Shown here one piece after another: positions 22,201 to 32,286 of a stretch of DNA of 64,000 nt. A program made the position numbers and the translations under genes. The DNA is from Aphanomyces cochlioides. Its lineage: Eukaryota; Oomycota; Saprolegniomycetes; Saprolegniales; Verrucalvaceae. How positions within the stretch are numbered: the first letter of the stretch is position 1; the number at the start of each line of letters is the position of its first letter. The stretch lies in assembly GCA_019828595.1 (NCBI GenBank), contig JAHQRK010000030.1:620001-684000 (forward strand), written 5' to 3'. The notes beneath the pieces were generated by a model that had not been told where the DNA came from, did not search any database, and worked only from the letters and a program-made list of their open reading frames with translations.

Positions 22201-25200
22201 TACGTAATGCTTTGTCCTTCATACTCGACAGCCAACAATTTCGGCTTCGCTGCAGCTCGTTCTTCAAATCCATGATGCAGTAATTCGTATGGCAATGGAA
22301 CAATCGGGCCGAAGGAGGCCTCACGGAGGCGACATTTGTGCGCTGGAGATAATTCCCACAAATTGAGCGTCGAAGGTGGTAGTATCGTCAATGATTTTTG
22401 GAGTTGGTCGATTGTGTGTAAAAAATCTTCCAATATGATGTGGGCATATTCCACGTCGATACGTCTTGGATTCCAATTCATCACGCAGCTCAAAATATCA
22501 TCTCTTGGCTCGAGAATTACTTCAAGAGTATAGCGACTAGTATCGACCTGATTGTACTCAATCGAGTTGAACTGGAAACCAGGTGCCAAATCAACCGAGG
22601 GAAAATTTTGGAATGTAAACACTGTATCAAACAGACCATCTTCCGCCTTCGTCCAATGCTTCATGTCCGCCAAACTTGAATACGAAAACGGCAGCATTGA
22701 AGTATGGGCCTCTTGGAGGGATGCCATGAAAGATTGCAGCGGCAAGTCATCATTAAATTTCACACGAAAGGGAATAGTGGATATCATCGCACCTAAGATG
22801 CTAGCGAAGAATGAATCCGAGTCACATAAATATACGATGGCAATACCTCTCGATGTTTCCAACAGGAATAGTGCGATTTGATACGACTTGGCCAAACAAA
22901 ACATCATTTGAACGAGTAAATTTTCGAAGCGTGGCTGCCCAAGCTAGCTTTGTAAAGTCTGCAACTGTTACACCTGCAAGCTTCGCAGTGTCTGCGATTA
23001 CATGCATTGGCAAGGGTACAGTCTTCTCAATCAAGGTATTTTCAAGGATTTCATGTCGGTCAATGCTCGTTCCAATTGTTGTTGGCACGCATTGATTTAG
23101 GTAAGATCGCCAAAATGCTTCCGAAGCAGCCGCCTCTTGGGCCTCAATGTAATCAATCACCGTTCGAAAACTTGGGCGACTGGGCAGTGGTTTACGGAAA
23201 TATGCGTCCATGAGATCTCCTACTAGCAAGGAAGATGTCCATCCATCGGTCAAACTGTGATGCATCGTAATGACCAGGTATTTCTTCGACAGCTCCGTCA
23301 CAAGGGAGCATCGAGCGAAGGGTTGACCAACGACGAATCCTCGAGAGGCGTCGGATGTCAAAAATTCTTCATACGATCGCACGGATACATGTTCTATCTT
23401 GAAATCCAGCTCATCATTGAGATAGACTTGGAAGATTCCATGCTGTGTAGGCACAAATGTAGATTGAAAGACGTCATAGCGCTGCGCAAGTTGTTGAACA
23501 CACTGGCACAACCAATCCACATCAACGCTGGCATCAAGAGCAAGTGTTTCTTGGATCACAAATGCCGAACTGCTTTGCAAGTTTTCGAATATCATGCCCG
23601 CCTGCAGTGAAGTGACTCGGTTTACAGTGTAAGAACCCTTGTTGAATACGCCGGATAGAGCAATGTCGATTTCGTCATGAACGAAGTTGGGTAAGCTCAC
23701 AGCGGGCCACTCCTTATTCGTTTCCTGCCCAAGTAGCAAAGCGGCACGCCACAGAAAGGGCTCTTTTGCCAGTTGCAACGCGCTCACTTGCAGGCCATTT
23801 TCTCCACACCGTTTGGCGACCAGAATCATTGAGAGTGAATCGCCGCCTAGGGAGTAAAACGAAGTCTGGCGGCCGATGTGAGCAATATCAATGCACAGCA
23901 CGTCCGCCCAAATCTTGGCCAAGCGAACTTCAGTCTCTGAAACAAGACTCTCCAATGGAACAACGACGTCTAATTCGACGAGAGCTTTGCGATCGATCTT
24001 GCCGTTGACGTTTTGAGGCATCGATTCCAAACCAATCCATGCTGAAGGCGTCATGTACTCGGGGACGAACGATGCTACAACGTTTCTCAATTCATCAATA
24101 TCCACGTTGGACGGCGTAAAATATCCCACAAGATGGCTTTTGTCCTTGACAATGGGCGCCGCAGCTGTCACTTGTGGATGACGCATCATGGCCTCACTGA
24201 TTTCTTCGAGTTCAATACGATACCCCCTCAATTTCACTTGGCTGTCCTTTCGTCCATGGACTTCAAAGTGTCCTGTTGGGAGTAGTCGACCAAAATCGCC
24301 CGTGCGAAATATGCGCGCTTCCCCCGAAAGAAATGGGTCATCCACAAAACGTTCTGCCGTTTGATCTGGCAAGTTGATATACCCAGGGGAGACACAAATG
24401 CCCCCCAAGAAAATCTCGCCAACTTGTCCTACCGGGACTGGAAGCATGTCGTCGTCCAAAATATAACAGTTCACGTTCGGAAGTGGAGCTCCCACGGTCA
24501 CGGCCGCATCCGCATCAAGGTTGGCCTCATGCGTTTCGGCAGCGCATTCTGTTGGGCCATATTTATTCACAAATGTCACGTAAGGTGCCCAAAGATCCTT
24601 CAACGAGGTCGAGATTGGCTCGCCTCCAACAGCAACAAACTTGAGGTTCGAGTACGTTGTAGGACTGCCTAATTGACTCAAAGACTGTCGACTGTCCTCA
24701 AAGTTTCAAAGATATCGTCGCCACGGAACACCAAAGTTGCACCGTTCGACAGCGCACACCAAATCTCGAGCTGGCATCCATCAAAAGCAATCGAGAACAT
24801 TTGAGCAACTCGTTGGCCTTCGGCAAACATTTCCCCAGAAGAAAAGTGAATCGTGTTTACAATTCCGCCATGCAGAACAGGAACACCCTTGGGTTTCCCT
24901 GTCGAGCCTGAAGTATATACGACATACGCTTCGTCGAAACGGGATGTCAAACTTTCAATCTTTGACGGCAAAACCGCCGTGCCCACTTGATTCGAGTCGA
25001 CGTACACCACTGGGATCTTCAAATCCAAGGCTTCAACTTGAGTGCGATAATTCTCTGTCGTCACGACGATTGATGCATTCGCATCAACCAGCATAAATTT
25101 CAATCGGCCTGCAGGAAATGTAGCATCCAGTGGCATCATCGAACCTCCTGCTTTCAACACGGCCAACAAACCAATTGGAAATTCCAAACAACGCTCCATG

Positions 25201-25460
25201 ACCACACCAACACGAACTCCTGTTGAGACGCCTAGGCTCGATAATATCCAGGCTAGGTTGTCAGCATGGGAATTCAGCTGACCAAAAGTCAGCCATTTGC
25301 TTTGGAACTCAATCACTCGAAGTTGAGGATTTGATCTAGCTCTGGCTTCAAATGCATGGTGCAGCAGCTCAAATGGAACAGCCACAGATGGGCCAAAGAC
25401 ACATGACACTGCTTGCTGGGACGGATTCTCAAAGTTGCAATCGATAGCTGGAGTTGACAT
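16061..25460 (-). CDS. Trimodular nonribosomal peptide synthetase, first A domain broken
   Basis: The gene starts at the ATG at 25460 (MSTPAIDCNFENPS) and would encode about 3,070 residues in order A-T, C-A-T-E, C-A-T. Four introns restore conserved motifs when removed: 22846-22801 (46 nt), 19998-19954 (45), 18796-18752 (45) and 18300-18255 (46), all GT-AG. One true break remains near 24690, where the first A domain lacks about 16 nt between TVDSL and LSQLG; adding 16 nt to the spliced length gives a multiple of three. NRPSs activate amino acids as adenylates, load them on phosphopantetheine thiols and condense them. There is no initial C domain and no thioesterase or reductase, so product release is unexplained. 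The short introns argue that the gene is resident and eukaryotic even if its distant origin was bacterial. Upstream lies a strong hairpin (25841-25878). Confidence 0.9.
19200..23640 (-). other. NRPS module 2 (C1-A2-T2-E)
   Basis: C1 has the active-site motif HHSLTDGW near 23260 and is completed across the 46-nt intron at 22801-22846. A2 shows YTSGSTGRPKG, FDVCQLDMW, VNKYGPAE and NGKTDR. T2 has LGGDSIS near 20740. An epimerisation domain follows, marked by HHTIMDLVSW, EGHGRETW, TVGWFTCEYP and FNYLGRF, so the second residue should leave as the D form. Readable A2 specificity positions: D235, V236, L239, L278, G299, A301, K322, M330. Confidence 0.85.
23640..25460 (-). other. NRPS module 1 (A1-T1)
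   Basis: A1 runs to about 23960 and shows the ATP-binding YTSGSTGKPKG, FDGCQLEIW, VNKYGPTE, GYRIELEE and NGKIDR motifs. The carrier motif LGGDSLS near 23840 supplies the phosphopantetheine serine. Specificity positions readable by alignment to PheA start D235, G236, L239; position 278 is lost in the deletion, then A299, G301, K322, A330. With no C domain ahead, this is the loading module. Confidence 0.85.
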
Positions 25461-25840
25461 TGTCGCGGGTGGAAAGCCTCCAAGGCAAATTGCAAAGTGA
25501 GGCCGCAATTTGTTGCCTCACTGTCGTACCGTATGACTTCTGGTTCTGGGTTGCTTCGATCGGCACAATGTCGGGGGATCGACAAGAAGCTTTATATGCG
25601 TAGGGTTGCTGGGTTGTGAAAAATGCATTTCTGTCGACGCAGACGGTCAAATCGAGAGTTTCATGTCTTGAACGTACTTCGTCTCGGAAATAGACATTGG
25701 CGACAGACCACGAGCGTACGCACACTCTTGAGATCGCCTCATGTAGCTGTTGAACTCGATGGACATCTCGAAAGTGTGAGATTCTCGAGTTCCAACCGTT
25801 GGCAACGATGGGTATCTCTCGAAACGTGAGAGGTGTTGTG

Positions 25841-25878
25841 CATGTTTTTTTCCTGTGCATTGACAGGAAAAAAACATG
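25841..25878. repeat. 16-bp perfect hairpin upstream of NRPS
   Basis: CATGTTTTTTTCCTGT at 25841-25856 is exactly complementary to 25863-25878 around a 6-nt loop. It lies about 380 bp before the NRPS start codon. A second small hairpin (CTCTC, 7-nt loop, GAGAG) sits just beside it at about 25815. It could be regulatory or the core of a tiny repeat. Confidence 0.8.
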
Positions 25879-25969
25879 GACTGATCGGACAACCCTTGCT
25901 ACTGCATCGTATGAAGATACAGTGTCCCAAAAATATAAATAATGTCAGGTTATTCGAAGCAAAATACTA

Positions 25970-26614
25970 CTACCTCTGTTTTCGAATGATTGCAAGTGAA
26001 CATTCAGTCTTATAGATTATTCTAGTATAAAGAATCCGTATTTAAAAAGCCATGCAAAATCGATGGCAACACAGGTTACAGACTTTACTTCTTCTCCTAG
26101 TAGAAAGTTAAATTGCTCTAGAGCGACTGTTTTATCTTGAGACTTCTTCCTTTGTGAGGTTAGCATCGGTTATCGCCTTGGACTTTGATAACTGTGTCCA
26201 TGACTCGCTGAAGAGTCACGGGGGTTTCGGGGTTTGGGGTTTAGTCTTTTGGGGTTTGGGGGTTGACTTATCATGAATTGAATGCGTCAATCATCAGTAT
26301 TGCGAGTTGAAACAACCTGCAAGCTCTTCTACATCATAGTGTGAGTATTTAACGTCTATTTTAACAAGAAACAGCTTTCGTTTGTTGTCCTAGGAAGGCA
26401 TCGATTGAATCATCTCCTCGGTGAAGTTTATCTTGATTTTTGTATGTGGCATCGAAACTTCGCCTTTGTCGGGGAAAACGGAAAATATAATTCCGCAAAA
26501 AAATGGCATGGACTTAATGCACTAATTAGGACTCTGCCACCAATTTTCAAACCAATCACCTAAATCTAAGTTGACTAATTAGGTCCACTTGCAATCATTC
26601 GAAAACAGAGGTAG
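25970..26614. mobile_element. 645-bp Stowaway-like MITE with TA target duplication
   Basis: Terminal inverted repeats of 29 bp are identical (25970-25998 and 26586-26614, beginning CTACCTCTGTTTTCGAATGA) and both ends are flanked by TA, as expected for a Tc1/mariner-mobilised element. There is no coding capacity. The interior contains a G-rich run of TTTGGGG-like repeats near 26220-26265. Whether a mariner-type transposase such as that at 689-1963 mobilised it cannot be judged, since that element's ends are not known. Confidence 0.85.
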
Positions 26615-26624
26615 TATTAGAGAG

Positions 26625-27350
26625 TTTTCGGAAACACAACATTTTAGATTCAGATTCAGATCCGGTCTGAAATTTGAAGCGGGCCAAACGTGTATTTCGG
26701 AAGGTTTTTAGTCAGATTGATGTCATTATTAAGGCCAAAAAAGTTCGGGTTCTACGTTCTGCGCCAAACGATTCTAATTGGCCAAATAGTTACCTAACCC
26801 TTTCTAGTGGTTCTGTCTACAGAACTGCTCTCGACCCGGTTCTGGTTCTGTGAGGTGGACTTGAGGATTCATGCATGTGGTCAACCAAATGAACGAAAGA
26901 CTCGCTATTTCGCTGCTGTAGCAGCGTTGGTGATCATGGTCGAGAGGTTCGAGGGAATGTGAGCCTACACTTCAGAGTACGTAGTGATCAATTCGAGAAG
27001 GCACTGAAAATGTCAATGGTTAGGTGAATGGACGGTTGTTCAAATGCCACGTGCGACCTTAACACTTTTCTGGAGATGGTTTAGGGCATTCAGCTTCGAT
27101 TGCTTGCACGACAAGCAAATCATCGAGAAATCCGACGATTTGGATGCGAGGAATTGACATGCCCCGCACTAAAGGCGTGAGAACCACAAACGGCGGGTCC
27201 AAACTCGATCAGATTTTTACAGTGTACAAAAAAGTCTTCCAGAACCAGAACCGATTCGCGGACCATAGCCTAACCAATCAGAAGGCAATTATCCTATCTG
27301 AAATTTAAAATCTGGTTTCAGATCCAGACGCTGTATCTCGAAAATGTATA
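26625..27350. repeat. Possible degenerate foldback element
   Basis: A 14-bp exact inverted repeat (CGGTTCTGGTTCTG, 26837-26850 and 27240-27253) is nested within weaker inverted similarity of the outer edges (CAGATC / TCTGAAATTT motifs at both ends). It has no coding capacity. The limits are uncertain. Confidence 0.35.
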
Positions 27351-27998
27351 CAAGATTCAGATCACCCATGTGTGTGTACCAACGTGTTAGCATTGTAAGT
27401 GTCGTCTTTTCTTGACACATTTGAAATTGTTTGAATTGTCGAGCTGTGGAAAGTCTCGGAGGGAGCACTGTCTTGCAACTTACTTATCGTTTTTATATGT
27501 CTTCCCTGCATGAGATGGCACTCATTAACTTGCGCTTGGTACATTTTCCGCCCAGGAAATAGTTGTCCGAAAAATGTATCGACTGGAAGGGCAAATCCAT
27601 CGAGCTCGATTGATAAGGACGCTTTTCAACTACTAAACCCTTCCTGCTCTACTGCGACAAAATGCAATGGTTTTTGTGAGCTTTACGTCAAAACGATCCA
27701 GTGACGGGGAATATTTTTGTAATCCTAGCTAGACTTCAGCTTTCACGTCGAAAACAAGAAACAACAGGAAATATAGCACTGACGAGAAAATTACACTTGT
27801 CGTCTATTCGTCGTTCAAGATATATGCTTCTCGCCCAGATCGGGTTGATCCCAATTTGAGTACATAAGACACAGCTTCCAACTGAACTTACGCCCATACA
27901 GGCAGTTTAGTCTTGCGAAGACAATGGAAAATCTACCATTGAAGTGACTTGATTGGGGGGAATATGCAGTACTTTATCAGTACTGAAAATCCGATCAT
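27351..27998. other. Intergenic, 5' flank of kinase pseudogene
   Basis: No gene supported. The last 100 bp show faint similarity to the region preceding the kinase exon of the paralogue at 52143, so it probably holds eroded coding sequence. Confidence 0.35.
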
Positions 27999-29075
27999 AT
28001 TCAGATAATGAGACAAGATATTGGAAATATGATGGTGAAGATGCGAAGTCTCGGTGAATATTTGGAAACTATCTCGAATTTGCAGGACGTTCGACAACAA
28101 AGGGACGGAATCATTGAGCTGGCCATTCAATTGCAGCGTGGATTGGAATATTATGAGCGCCAAGTTACTCTCGGCAACGTACTGCACGACATCAATTTTG
28201 AAAATCAAGTGAAATCATGTCAAAACCTGATCGGAGACTCCATCAAGGAAATGAAGGACAACAGGAAGACTCCCAAGAATTTTGGACTCGACATATGATT
28301 GCAACATGGATGCTGTCGTCGGAGGATATTAAATTTGATGTCAATGACAGTACATCTATTTTAGGACAAGGTGGATTTGGCACTGTTTTCAAGGGAACTT
28401 ACCTTGGACAAGCCGTGGCAGTGAAGCGGTTTGATCATATATTATTGACAGATTCAACGGATTTGGAACGAAGTATTACCAAGGAAATCAAAGCATGGAA
28501 AGATATCTCCCATCAGCGGTACATTTTGACTTTGTTTGGTGTTTGTACCAAGGCCCCCACTCCGATTCTCGTTTCTGAACTGTGCCAAACTAATATCCGC
28601 CGCTATGTCCGCGACTGGCCAGAGATGCTTCTTCCCATGGTGTACCAATTTGCATGTGGTTTGGTCTCTCTCCACGAGGCCAATATTATTCATCGAGATC
28701 TGAAAGGGGACAATGTATTGGTGACATATCAAAACGTCTTAGCGATTGCGGATTTTGGGTTGAGTCGGACAGTTGAAAGCCTCGAAGAAACAAAAACTGG
28801 GACGAAGAGAGCAGGGACTTTAAACTGGATGAGTCCTGAACAATATTTTAAGCCCCGACGAGTCACAACTAAGTCAGACGTGTGGTCGTTTGGAATGACT
28901 GTTTGGGAAGTTTTGACTAGCGACACTCCGTATCGAGGTTGCAGTGAGCATGAATTTGCTGAAGAAATTTTCAAAAGTGAGGAAGATCGACCTGAAAGAC
29001 ATGGATCCTGAGCTTGAACCACTGTGGGCATTGATCACGAAATGTTGGCAACTAGATCCTACAAGTGTCTGAAGA
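27999..29075 (+). pseudogene. TKL-type protein kinase pseudogene
   Basis: It is homologous to the kinase exon of the gene ending at 53608. The helical pre-kinase region (LQRGLEYYERQVTLGNVLHD) ends in a frameshift near 28290, where two extra bases precede the segment WMLSSEDIKFDVND. The kinase domain then reads in one frame: glycine loop GQGGFGTVFKG, VAVKRF lysine, HRDLKGDN catalytic loop, DFGLSR and WMSPEQ. Near 28998 an 8-bp deletion shifts the frame again compared with the paralogue (EDRPE followed by a stop), and the tail ends early. The N-terminal ankyrin part is absent. With two frame breaks and missing ends it is a pseudogene; the 3' UTR similarity to 46270-46310 shows that family members share downstream sequence. 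Confidence 0.85.
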
Positions 29076-29355
29076 GTCAGTTTGGATCCAAATGTAGTTC
29101 TTGTAGATCTGTAAATGCTCTTGATGTACTGGCTTTGACGTCGCATACTTTGTGAAAATTAAGAGAGATAATAGACCCAGCCAATTCGGAGTCATTGAGC
29201 TAGACGTGGACAAGCCCTCGATGTAGAACGAAAATTTACTTTATTTCAATGTTCACTTGCAAGAACCCCCTCAACTTTCGGATGAAATCCCCACACGCAA
29301 CTGTATGATGTTATACGCAATGGAATAGAATAATCGGTAGAGTATTGCAGCGTGT
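29076..29355. other. 3' flank of kinase pseudogene
   Basis: No coding or RNA feature seen; it ends at the inverted LTR fragment. The AATGCTCTTGATGTACTGG stretch (about 29113-29131) matches sequence downstream of the kinase-tail relic near 46290. Confidence 0.4.
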
Positions 29356-29440
29356 TGATGTGTGCGGTGTCGTGGTTAAGCCATGCTCCGCCACGTCACA
29401 GGCTTGTTCTTTGAACAGCAGAGTGTCTGCCGCCAGTGAA
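29356..29440 (+). repeat. Gypsy LTR fragment, first 85 bp, inverted to its neighbour
   Basis: It begins TGATGTGTGCGG like the intact 286-bp LTRs but is cut after GCCGCCAGTGAA and joined to the minus-oriented LTR at 29436-29710. The two sides share the 5-bp overlap GTGAA, a microhomology junction. It differs from the 3' LTR of the plus copy at two positions. It may be the remnant 5' LTR of the right-hand Gypsy copy. Confidence 0.8.
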
Positions 29441-29710
29441 TATGCACTTGATTGACTTGCGCAGTAGCTAGCAAAACACAAACGGAGACTAAGATCTAAA
29501 TCTCATCGTCTCTTCCTTGACTTGTTGAACTCTTGATTGTCTTCTCACCGACCGTACGGCAGTCTTCCGGCTGAGCCTTGGTCGTAGAGTCTGGGTCTTG
29601 ATCTTGAAGTGACTTCAACGTGCAATTCACTGGCGGCAGACACTCGGCTGTTCAAAGAACAAGCCTGTGACGTGGCGGAGCATGGCTTAACCACGCCACC
29701 GCACACATCA
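29436..29710 (-). repeat. 3' LTR of left Gypsy copy, truncated
   Basis: It starts (minus sense) TGATGTGTGCGG directly after the G-rich polypurine tract and runs to the GTGAA junction at 29436, lacking the final 11 bp seen in intact LTRs. Over the aligned part it appears identical to the 3' LTR of the right copy but differs at six positions from the central 5' LTR. Confidence 0.9.
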
Positions 29711-29759
29711 CCCCCCAAGCCATGCTCCGCTAGGAAACATGCTTGGTTGAAACCATGAG

Positions 29760-29972
29760 CTACTTCGCCATCGCAGCCTCAAGGTCTTCTCGCGCTTTCT
29801 TGGCCTTGATCGTCTTTGCATACGCTCGCACCACAGCAGGACATTCGCGCATCAACTTGCTGAAAAGCTCCCATGAGGCTTCGATGTCTTCAAGGCCTTC
29901 CCAGCGTACAAGCAGGGCATACTCGCCAGCGTCTCGATCGATCTTGTGCTGCAGAATGGCGCTAACCTTCAA
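29760..29972 (-). CDS. Chromodomain of left Gypsy copy
   Basis: The 70-residue frame contains YALLVRWEGLEDIEASWE, a typical chromodomain of integrase C-termini, which can direct insertion by reading chromatin marks. It is in a different frame from the integrase. Sense continues upstream as LSITEEILEHISEQG, so the normal protein was one polyprotein and a frameshift lies near 30025. The same break occurs in the right copy. Confidence 0.8.
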   Translation of the reverse strand: MKVSAILQHKIDRDAGEYALLVRWEGLEDIEASWELFSKLMRECPAVVRAYAKTIKAKKAREDLEAAMAK

Positions 29973-31756
29973 TAGAATACCTTGTTCTGAGATGTGCTCA
30001 AGTATTTCTTCCGTGATCGAAAGCTTTCTTCAGCATACAGCTTGATCCTTGACAGATGGGCTTGACGTCGCTCCTTCGTGAGTAGATGTTCGATTTCGAC
30101 TGAATACTCGCCAACTTCTGTCACTCGATAGGGTCCACGCCATGTCACGAGAAGCTTCGGATGATGATTCTCGTCGACTCTTGACCATAACACGTAGTCT
30201 CCTTCGCACACATTGCAGGCTTCAGCGTTCGCAGTCGCAGCCGTTGCTTTCTGTGCACGTGTTTCGTTCTTCTGGAGGACTTGCTTGTGCATCGCTTGTA
30301 GACTCAGTCGCAGTTCTTCGAGGCTGCTTCGGACATCGACGCTGGATAGCTCGACGTCACGAAGTCCTTCATCGAGACCTAGTACAATCACATCCAAAGG
30401 TGTAGTGGGTTCCAATCCTGTAAAGAGCTCCATAGGCGACTTGTTTGCGAGGGATGGCACTGGCGTCTGATTGAGATTCGCTTGCACCACCGGTAGTAGA
30501 TAGTCCCATTGATGGTCGGCCAAACGGAATTCGCGCAGCATCACTCGCATGACTTGTAGTATGTCGCGGTTCATTCGCTCGACTGTTCCGTTGCGCCAGG
30601 GACAATACGCTAGAGTGAAATCATGCTGAACCTTGAACTTGTGGGCCAGTGCTTTCACAGCCACGTTCTTGAAATGGGTTCCTTGATCGCTGATCCACAC
30701 TCTTGGCATTCCGAATCGCTTCGCCCAGTTCACAATCGCATCAACGCACACTTGACTTGTAGGCGCATCGCATGCAACGAGTTCGCAAAAGTGTGTCAAG
30801 TCGTCCTTGAGTACCAACACGTACTTCGCTCCGCCTAAAGAGTTTCCCATAAAGAGATAATCAAAATGTAGTCCTTCGTTTCTTCGATTCGCGTGCCAAA
30901 GCGGTGCATACGGTCTGTGCACCACTCTCCCCCCTTTCACATGAGGACATAGAAGGCATCCAGCGATAAACGTTCCAGCTAGGTCTTGCAGCCGCTCGAT
31001 CCAAAATAATCGCTTGAGATGGTTAACCAGCACGGCTTGTCCACGATGACCCATGCTTCCACAGTGTGCCACCACCAAAATGCGCTGAATCAATTCTTCG
31101 GCCGCTGCTGGTATCCAAATTCGGCCCTCGACAACCCATGGTTCGTCGTCAGAGGTCCGTAGCGCACGCGTCGGTCTTGCTGCTGCATGTAGCGCTTGAG
31201 CTTGAATAGTGTCTTCAATACATGGCCAAACAAACTTCTCGTCATCGAGCAGTCGCAAAACATTCCGCTTCGGCACTGGTCTTGGACTCTTGTTCTTCCG
31301 TTTCTTCGTCCATCTAGCTGCCATGACCTTCTGGGTCGCCTTGCCTATAGCCGGCTGACCCCATCGACTCATCAGGTCCGCCCATAGGTTGTGGATGCCG
31401 TCGATGTGCTCGATTGTATAACGATAGCCGCCAATGATTCCAGCCCAACGCATGAGCTTGCCTCGCGTGTGTTCAGGCCATTCCTTGCCGGGAGCAAAAA
31501 TGTGGATGAGGTTCTTGTGATCGCAGTACATCCTAAAGCCGTCGGGACGCATGAGTAGATAGTTGAGTTTCTCGCATGCACGCGCGATAGGGTACGCTTC
31601 CTTCTCGATTACCGACCACGACTTCTGCGCTCCAGTAAACATTCCAGATTGACAAACGAGCATTTCGTGCTGATGTTCGTGTATCGCCTTCTCTTCGTCA
31701 ATCTTGTCAACCTGCGTAACAATAATAGACCATCCTCGATCGCTGGCATCCGTAAC
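29969..31756 (-). CDS. RNase H and integrase of left Gypsy copy
   Basis: It begins within RNase H (TDASDRGWSIIVTQ, IEKEAYPIARA, HIDGIHNLWADLMSRW) and continues into an integrase with the HHCC zinc module (HCGSMGHRG ... CLLCPH) and the catalytic DDE core: D in HFDYLFMG, D in WISDQGTHFKN, E in NGTVERMNRD. It is separated from the RT frame by a single missing base near 31756 (TTACGG where the right copy reads TTCACGG). The product is therefore not made from this copy without frameshifting. Confidence 0.9.
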   Translation of the reverse strand, partial: VTDASDRGWSIIVTQVDKIDEEKAIHEHQHEMLVCQSGMFTGAQKSWSVIEKEAYPIARACEKLNYLLMRPDGFRMYCDHKNLIHIFAPGKEWPEHTRGKLMRWAGIIGGYRYTIEHIDGIHNLWADLMSRWGQPAIGKATQKVMAARWTKKRKNKSPRPVPKRNVLRLLDDEKFVWPCIEDTIQAQALHAAARPTRALRTSDDEPWVVEGRIWIPAAAEELIQRILVVAHCGSMGHRGQAVLVNHLKRLFWIERLQDLAGTFIAGCLLCPHVKGGRVVHRPYAPLWHANRRNEGLHFDYLFMGNSLGGAKYVLVLKDDLTHFCELVACDAPTSQVCVDAIVNWAKRFGMPRVWISDQGTHFKNVAVKALAHKFKVQHDFTLAYCPWRNGTVERMNRDILQVMRVMLREFRLADHQWDYLLPVVQANLNQTPVPSLANKSPMELFTGLEPTTPLDVIVLGLDEGLRDVELSSVDVRSSLEELRLSLQAMHKQVLQKNETRAQKATAATANAEACNVCEGDYVLWSRVDENHHPKLLVTWRGPYRVTEVGEYSVEIEHLLTKERRQAHLSRIKLYAEESFRSRKKYLSTSQNKVFY

Positions 31757-32286
31757 AGGCACAGTGTGGCGTCAGCACGTGGGTGCGACAAGTCCACCAC
31801 CGCCCGCATCTTGGACTTCACAGCATCGAATGCAGCTTTTTCACCTTCAGTGAGCTCGATCTTGATGCCCGAGGCGATTCGCTTCTTCTTCGCTTTGCCT
31901 TCAAGAGCGTTGTTCAGCGCTTGTTGTAATGGTTCCACCGTCATCGCATATTCCGTAATCGAGTCGCGGATCCAATTCGCGGTGCACACAAACTGTTGCA
32001 GGTCGCCAGCGTTCGTGGGATATGGGATCGCGCAGAGTTGTTCGATTCGTTCCGGGTCTTGCTTGACTCCTTCACCGCTCAGTATTCGTCCGCACCACTT
32101 GACTTCTTTCGTGAATAGCACGGTCTTCGACGGCGATAGCTTGAAACTATGACGATCCACTAATCCAAAGAACTTGTGCAGTGTTTCGAGATACTCTTCT
32201 GCGTTCTTGGCAAACACTAGGATGTCGTCAATCCAAACAAGCAGGTGCTTCAACAGCAGAGGAGCGTAACACTCCTCGCTCGTCGC
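31757..32286 (-). CDS. RT C-terminal part of left Gypsy copy
   Basis: It holds the catalytic WIDDILVFAKN (xxDD box) and the thumb/connection region. It is cut off upstream by an in-frame TAA at the site corresponding to 37832-37834 in the right copy, and downstream by the private 1-bp deletion, after which about 40 unrelated residues follow in the shifted frame. Confidence 0.85.

Noticed and set aside
22801..22846. Frame break in the NRPS between two long ORFs
   Set aside because: It is a 46-nt GT-AG intron; removing it restores VSNRTIPVGNIESILGAMIS, a normal condensation-domain sequence.
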